A stretch of 64,000 bases of DNA, from positions 13,084,501-13,148,500 of the forward strand of contig OZ019759.1 in the NCBI GenBank assembly GCA_947034885.2, read 5' to 3'. Made by a program: the position numbers and the translations under genes. The notes under the pieces are model-generated. The model worked only from the letters and a program-made list of their open reading frames with translations. It did no database searches and was not told the DNA's origin. This DNA comes from Thuidium tamariscinum (lineage: Eukaryota > Streptophyta > Bryopsida > Hypnales > Thuidiaceae). Shown piece after piece: positions 57,701 through 64,000 of this stretch; position 1 is the first letter of the stretch, and each line of letters opens with the position of its first letter.

Positions 57701-60700
57701 TTCCACTTTGCGCTTGACAATCTCCCGTGGCAGAACTGGTGGCTCCTCCTCTTCGCTTATGTCATCTTCGTCTACATTTCGGTCATCCGTCTCCTCATTT
57801 TGTTCACCTGATCTACCTTTCCTGACCGCGGCATTTACAGGATACGAAGGTGTTGGAGTTTTGGAAGACATCCCTCTTATACTTCCGTTTTGTCCTGTAC
57901 GCTCAAGTGACTCATCTTGCATGACTGATTTTGGTTTCGAAACAACCAATGGCGTCATTGGTGTTTGTCTTTTCGTGCGTTCAGGGTTCTAGTAGATGGG
58001 TTGTTTTCCCTTGAGTTTCATCACTGTCCCACTGTCCTTTGTCACGGGCAGCAGTCTTTCTACTTCCTTCGTGTATATCTCGTTCAATGTACTGACGCCT
58101 TGGTCTTCTCTTCTCGTTATTGGCATTCGTATACCGGTTACCTTTGTACCATACAAGGAAGAACCTGATGATAAATCCAGAGTCCGCTGTTTTGCAACAC
58201 CAAATCCTTTTTTTGCTTTATTCCTCTCCTCCGTTGTTTTATTCGCATCTCTTTGACCAATTTCACACCTCACAGATTCTCACTTCAGCAACTCACTACG
58301 GGAAATTCAGTTTTGGACGTTCGCAATGTGCGGGCGTTGCAAACTACCAATTATTTCAGCTGTTGTTCGAATGCCTACTCTGCTGCTCTTCACACTCTGA
58401 CTCCCACTGGAATGGAAGCATCCTCTACCGTTTCCTGCTACGGAGTTCTCTTTCTGTCCTGAATAACACCTCCCCACTATTGACAATATTATATTGTCTA
58501 CTGCCTCGTGCAGCTGATTACTTATGTCTATCATTAGATTCCTTATCGCTATTGGAGACTGCAGCGTTGTCGTCAATGGGGTAACATTGTCAAAACCCAA
58601 GGAGTCCTGCAAGCATCAAAGGAGAGAACGCCTGACGAAGAATGATTACGTTACTTAACAAGCATCCCACACTGAGCATTTTAACTTACTGTATACCCTT
58701 TTCTTACAGTCCATTGCTCTCGAATACCCTTATACCAAGCACACTGAAGTTATACCTCGTAGGCACATGTCCTTTTTTACACATATCATACTACTACCAT
58801 CACTCATTGAGCCGCAGATACAACAAAGTAGTCTTTCATCTGGTTTTCAGTCAGCCTGAATAGCGTAGTACTTCATTACTTCTGAGACGTTAAATGTACT
58901 ACTTTGACTACACATATGTGAATGTCAATGCGCTCCAAAAACAAACATCTCATTCTTGTGTTTGAGCGCTCTGTCCGAAAAAGCTACTCCTATTCTCAAC
59001 GTGGACTTCACTTTCCGCTCCATACTTTTTTCTTTTCATTTTCACATATGGGAATGACTACTTAAGAAAATTACAGAATTTAAGTGCAGTACAGTCCAAT
59101 GTCGACCACCAATATGCTTTGCTTTTTAATCTCCACATCCTGTTATACATATTCTGTGCACAACCTCACACAATACTATTGCACTTATTCTGATTCAATT
59201 CAACCGTCATCTGCAATGCAGTATGTAGAACTCTACCTTCTAGCGTGACACCCGTTCTGTGATGCATGCCCAGTACTTATCGGGTTACTCTTAATCAGGG
59301 GACCACTATAGGTTGATTTTCTACATTTCACTTCCTGTTCTTTTTTTCCCTCATGACCTGCCATTATTACAAGTCTTTCTTGCCACGTTTTATATCACCC
59401 TTTTAGGAATGCATTCGCCGGACAAACAACTCACCGACTTATCCGAGTGCTCTCCCGATGACCTTTTCTCTTCAACCAAAGCTTCAATGACACTGCCAAA
59501 AAATAAATGCACCTCCGGTTTCTGATTTTCTTTCTACTGCATTTCCTTCCTCTCTACATACTGAAAAAACATAACTTCAACAAATTAATGCGTTTTCAAT
59601 ATACTTAATCATTTCACTACGCTAACAATTAGAGTATCATAAGAACACAAAATGCATTTGCCACCAACTGTGCTTCACTTCATTGTTTATTACGTTTCAG
59701 GTTATTCTCTAACTGCAACTTCTCCTCATTTCATATTATAAAAGGAACACCATTGCACAGCTTACAGACAACCGTCCATGACTTCGAAAAAAGTAAAACT
59801 CATCCTCCAGTGACATCATCAAACGCTGACATGTCTATGGAATTCATCATCACTCCACAACCATAGATCGGCAAACTGACATGAACACGATGAAAATTCA
59901 TCCCATCATTTTCCACTATTTCACTAACAAAATTTTTTGAAACATATTCCGCGTCAAAAATACATGCAATATCTTCTTCCCTTGACTTCATTAAAGAATA
60001 ACGAATGAATCTTTACTCTATTCTTTGTACTTCTACGAAGAGTTCACGAATGAAACCACTTTGCAATTTCCTTAAAATTAAAAACTTACAATGTACGCAC
60101 TTGATATTCAGGTATGACATAATATACGCTTCCAAGACTTCAAATGACTAGCTTCCTAATTATTTCTCTTACAGAAATCTACGAGTCGATCAAGTACTCT
60201 CGTCAGAACCCATACGAAGTGCTTAGTTTCATACACTGCCTACGATCACGTACGTACTTTTTAAACCAATGCCAGGCAACATCTTCAGATGTAAATCAAT
60301 CACTTCACAGGTCATTCACATCAATTCTGTTATCACCACAGTAATTGTCACCTTCTCTGAACATGCGTCCTCAGAATTACATAACCGTTCTCACTTCCCA
60401 CAAATGAAATATATACTCATGAACCTCCATGAACGATTGTCAAATAATTTAATGCTTCTGTCCTGGGAAGTATGATATGACTACAATTTGGGAAGAAGAG
60501 GCTTTAGTAAGGACAACATTTACCGACATCTGCTTCTAGGCTAACGCGTTCATCCTGTTCTTGTGGCATTCCTTATTCCCTTGCTCAAACTTCCAATATT
60601 CTACCAATTTCAACCAAGCCGCTTGTTTACAACCGTCAGGCTTTTTTCTGTCTCCATATTTTATCCAAAACTGGCGATACTCTAATCTACATCTCTTGAA

Positions 60701-63044
60701 ATAATTTTTCAAATACCTCTCCACCATTCCAATTGGTATTGGTTGAAGCAGTACAAACTGTCTCTTCACCTCGTCCATAATTTCATTCATTGTTTGTTCT
60801 TCATAGACGTCTATGTAAGCATCTTGGACAATTGCGTGAGCGGCCAACTTTAGGGCATTTAGAAACTGAGACTTATAACGAACTATGTTTCCAAATCTAT
60901 CTTGGACTACAGTCACCTATGGTACCCTTCCCTCTGATATAGCCAATTTCACTTCTTTCAAATAAGACTTCTCGTCTTCTCTTAGAGCTTTGCGTTGCTT
61001 CAAATAACTAGGAGTGTTGGACATACTTGAGTCATGCAAGGCTCCTTGGACATCAAGTCGTCCTTGTGACGGCGGAGTACAATGCCGCTGCACTGTACCT
61101 TCATTCGATGCTCCAATGTTCTGCTCCACATCCACGCTGTCGCTTGGAAGTGGTTCCTGCTGTGTTTCGGCCGACATCGCACGTGGTGAATGTTGCAACT
61201 CCACAGGCTAAGACGGTCTTCCACCTCCAAATCTTTTAATGCTCTTTCCTATCATCGACGAACAAGCATCCTTCTGATGCACATCAAATCCACTTCTTTG
61301 TTCTCCTTGCTCAGTGTCCTTGAATTGCTTACGCGGATTTATCCACTGCCCTCCACTGCTCTCAGTTGGCCTTCCGGATACAAAATGTGGCTCCTCACTT
61401 CGATGCGGTGGTGAAATTACTGATCCCCTCTGTGCTGGTTCATGCAATGTGACATTCACGTTCTGCCTAATCTGCTAGTCCACATTCTGAGGACCACCTC
61501 GTGATGGCCCACTATGAGAGCGGGGGAAACTATCGGCGAAGCCACCGTGATGAAGACTCCCATATCCTCTTGTCATGCCCCTGAAGGTTGGTGTTGGGAA
61601 AGAGGGATAAAATCCACTTCCATACATTAGCATCATTGGTTGCACTCCTGGACCCATGCCTCCTCCGTAATTTGACCAAACATTTGGCTGAACAAAAGGT
61701 ATTTGCGACATAGGTGTGCACATGCTGTCCTGCATATCAAGTAATGGAAGACCTCCCTCAACATAAATTTGTAATACTCTCAAATAAAGTTACCCTTACT
61801 GAAACAACTGCAAGGTCAGTTCACGACCGCAGTAGTCCCAAAGGTACATAACTGCATACGTTCATGATTGGGTTTATCGCATTTCAGGAACTTCCTCCGT
61901 CTACTCATTTGCATGAAACAAAGTACTGCTGTTTTACTAGGTACTAACACAATTGGAAATCAAAATTACTACAACGACTCCTCTACCAAACGCTGTCGCA
62001 TTATAACGTACGACTCTCTATACTCAAATCTGTACTTGAAAAAAGAATTATGCACTCTCTCTAGACCATACGCACATGTGTAGTACCACAACATTTGTTG
62101 ATAGTCTTGGATAGGACCGCATAAATCCTACAGACGATATCATAATCTACAACTTCCAATACATCAAGTTCACTCTTTTTAAAATGAAGGAATACTGCAC
62201 CATTCTTAAGTTCTTAAGTCTTTCTTCATTATTAATGACAATGCCAACTTCCTAAGCACAAAAGCCATGACTCTGTCTTCGGTTGTTAAACTTCGTCTAC
62301 GATTAACATTGATAAACCCCTGTCATGAATAGGGTTACTTTTCGCTCTTCCGTGCAACTTCTTCGAATTCCCAGTGTCCTGTCCGACTCACCATCCTCTA
62401 GCATTGCCCACTTTCTCTAAAAAATCAAAAACGACTTCACTTATCATATGATAAGACACCAAATTCGTGTTATATAGAGTCTCTCATGTCAACCTCTTCG
62501 TTTATCTTAGAAATGAACATGCATTCAATGAATGCTTCCATGCTGCACTATAGAGGGAAATATATGAAAGCAGACATGAATCACGTCAGGCACTAAATAC
62601 ACGCTCACGCTTAGAATCGTCACACAGTCGACCAACTGCCAAGACTAATTAACAATCCATAAGCATGTTACTTGCGAATGATTTATGTGAGGTGGTCGCA
62701 TTCCTCCATCAGAATAATACTGCACAGTTACATCATTTGCATTATGTAAGTACTGCTCTGTGGCTCCACGTTAATGCGTCACTATGTATCATGCAGACCA
62801 CTCCTTCATTCATCTACACCGCTATTCGCTAAATTCAGAATAGCGGAGACATCACATACTGGTGCTTGATTGCTGTGCGCGGACTGCAAAGAACCGTACA
62901 CGGCGCGGGCCTGACACACATTCACTCACGCATTAAGAACCGAAAAATTTCTTCTTCATGGCCAAAAAGGTTCACAAAGCATCACAAAATAAAGCCAGCG
63001 ACTGCCATAATTTGCTCACCTCCGTGTTCGGAGGAAGCTGTAAG
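54752..63044 (-). mobile_element. decayed CACTA (En/Spm) transposon, right end interrupted
   Basis: CACTACAACAAAACATGGT at 54752 is a CACTA-type terminus, followed by a subterminal hairpin (GGTAAAAAAAACC and GGTTTTTTTTGCC). The interior carries a minus-strand gene with features of the Ptta/En/Spm protein family. Near 62,955-62,975 a CATGGCCAAAAAGG sequence resembles the subterminal motif in inverted orientation. The element is then cut at 63,044 by the second TG...CA element, so the right CACTA end lies outside or was lost. The stretch 55,000-56,800 and much of 59,000-60,500 show no recognisable coding. Confidence 0.6.
56824..61783 (-). pseudogene. En/Spm-type transposon protein gene, decayed
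   Basis: Exon 1 (61783-60524) is one frame with TAG stops at about 61,475, 61,208, 60,917 and 60,536. It has a Gly/Pro-rich N-terminus (NYGGGMGPGVQPMMLMYG) and a conserved block (FGNIVRYKSQFLNALKLAA, GMVERYLKNYFKRCRLEYRQ, WLKLVEYWKFEQGNKE, HKNRMNALA). The last pattern resembles plant transposase Ptta/En/Spm proteins. A GTAAAT donor lies at about 60,523. An exon after an acceptor near 58,608 extends to 57,539 with stops and ends in a Lys-rich, acidic coiled stretch. A further exon (57345-56824) has IGKVVAEGTTGV, QQMIAVQRVLYKNVPIM and VLWYISHVI, similar in layout to the DUF8039-like part of such proteins. The family assignment is inference from pattern. Confidence 0.5.
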
Positions 63045-63358
63045 TGTGGCAACCTAGAATTCACCTAAGGAGGTTCTTAAGCAAAATACGGGAAAAAGGG
63101 ATCTATTCAATCTCCATTTTTTTTGTTGTTTTCTTAGTTTGACTCACAATTAGGACCAAGACCGGAAATCGGAAAACTGCGGACCGGAAGCAGAAAACTA
63201 CACTAAGGAACAACGTAAGAAAACCCGGATTCAGCCCACCTAGCGACCGAGACCAGATAGGCAATAAGTGGCTACCGAGCCTAGAGATCGTCGGGAACTC
63301 TCCCACGTGACCAGACTAGTTTAAACCTAACGGTCAGTAATTAATGCTGGGGGAAAAG

Positions 63359-63364
63359 TATAAG
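63359..63364 (+). promoter_or_regulatory. candidate TATA box, second copy
   Basis: GGGGGAAAAGTATAAGACC is identical in context to the first copy (40616-40621) and 232 bp upstream of the ATG. Confidence 0.5.
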
Positions 63365-63595
63365 ACCAGGAGGGCAGGGCCAGGTCCTGCCACTCTCTTG
63401 CACACAATTCGAGAAAGGGTCTTCCGGCAGGAGAGAGAGTATTCGGTCTACAAACAGGGAGAAGGGATAGAGAAGCTGTCAATCCAGTCTGGCGCATAGT
63501 TGAGCGATTAGCACTAAGCTAGTTGAGAGGTTCTTGAGCGCGGGAGGTTCAGTCAAGTTGGACCGCGCCTAGATTGTGTAGGCGTCAAGTGAGCA

Positions 63596-64000
63596 ATGGC
63601 AGGGGAAGTGCAGGAAGGGCTAATTCTAGCCTTCCGGAATGTCAATCCGGTTGTACCAACTGATGCACAAGATAAGCGGGAGCTGGAGGAAGACCTTAGG
63701 CAGATGGGCTGCGAGGGGTTTATGGCTCATCCTTGGAACCTAAAGGATGAGGCGATGGTGGAGGAGCTGCTAGACAGTCAGACCAACGAGTGGAAGGGGA
63801 CGGTCCGGTCGCTGCCAAGGGAGTGGAGTGCGGCTATGTGGCACAAGGTGTACGCCTTCGAGCAAGGCGGAGATGCGACGGGCACTCGGACGGATAAATT
63901 CCACCAGGGTAAGTTCCGCAGGCCCACCAACCCGAAGGATGGCTTCACAGTAGCCGAGTGTGTGTTCGCTAGACACAAGAGGCTGCTGCGGTTCATGATG
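63596..64000 (+). CDS. gag-like protein of the TG...CA element, partial (135 codons)
   Basis: ATG at 63596 opens MAGEVQEGLILAFRNVNP and the frame stays open to the window edge. By eye it aligns without gaps to the first 135 residues of the protein at 40,384. Differences are scattered substitutions (for example ARPSNLKDKEM versus AHPWNLKDEAM), while LPREWSA and TDKFHQGKFRRPTNPKDGF are kept. That both copies keep this frame supports it as real coding sequence. The C-terminal half, and whether the TAG of the first copy is shared, cannot be seen. Confidence 0.75.
   Translation, partial: MAGEVQEGLILAFRNVNPVVPTDAQDKRELEEDLRQMGCEGFMAHPWNLKDEAMVEELLDSQTNEWKGTVRSLPREWSAAMWHKVYAFEQGGDATGTRTDKFHQGKFRRPTNPKDGFTVAECVFARHKRLLRFMM

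Larger units (their letters stand above)
63045..64000 (+). mobile_element. second copy of the TG...CA element (5' part)
   Basis: TGTGGCAACCTAGAATTCAC at 63045 matches the first bases of the element at 40,913. Similarity continues through the leader and into the gag-like ORF to the window end. The leader is 551 bp here and 529 bp in the first copy. It lies in opposite orientation and in another host element (CACTA), so the two are independent insertions. The right end is outside the window. Confidence 0.92.

Noticed and set aside
5256-61783. Reassigned stop codons (TAG as Gln)
   Set aside because: Stops of all three kinds occur and frameshifts exist as well. Flowering and non-flowering plants use the standard code, so mutation of methylated cytosines is the simpler reading.
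1-64000. tRNA or rRNA genes
   Set aside because: I saw no convincing cloverleaf with A- and B-box sequences and no rRNA-like segment. A tRNAscan or covariance-model search would be decisive.

Overview
The window looks like transposon-rich, probably heterochromatic nuclear DNA of a large-genome land plant. The plant assignment rests on a Stowaway-type MITE with TA target duplication, CACTA-type termini beside a decayed En/Spm-like gene, degenerate CCCTAAA-type telomere-like repeats, GT/AG introns and Ty3/gypsy elements. A DNMT3-like methyltransferase domain inside a retroelement, and gene families I associate with non-flowering plants, make a non-angiosperm (moss, lycophyte, fern or gymnosperm) more likely than a flowering plant. 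This is inference; I cannot name the species. I see no intact host gene that I can name.

Layout. 0.3-1.8 kb is a 176-bp satellite array, and a diverged array of the same family lies at 14.8-15.5 kb. 2.3-3.0 kb is telomere-like. 4.4-6.7 kb and 7.7-11.9 kb are two decayed loci of one protein family (DUF7869-like, probably transposase-related), each with an array of regularly spaced palindromes just upstream of its gene. 18.0-19.1 kb holds a decayed transposase-like gene. 19.8-22.7 kb is a nest of long inverted repeats and hairpins centred on GGATCC. 23.0-26.9 kb is a decayed multi-exon gene of unknown function. 27-32 kb is gene-poor.

32.6-47.4 kb is one Ty3/gypsy retrotransposon on the minus strand. 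It carries gag with two CCHC knuckles, aspartic protease, a C5 cytosine DNA methyltransferase domain, RT, RNase H and integrase. Its methyltransferase domain is split by a 3,892-bp TG...CA element with a perfect 5-bp target duplication (GTGGA). That inserted element encodes one long gag-like protein and no pol. A second copy of it begins at 63,045 and runs off the window.

47.4-49.2 kb holds the other half of the tandem repeat split by the gypsy element, then a Stowaway-like MITE. 49.6-54.4 kb is a third palindrome-array locus with a decayed intron-containing gene of unknown function. 54.4-63.0 kb is a decayed CACTA element whose gene reads leftwards; its right end is cut by the second copy of the TG...CA element.

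Most coding remnants are interrupted by isolated in-frame stops, mostly TAG and TGA, with few frameshifts. This fits C-to-T decay of methylated CAG and CGA sites. The most interesting signals are the methyltransferase-bearing gypsy element, the pol-less TG...CA element with its long ORF, and three loci sharing a layout of periodic palindromes next to a gene.
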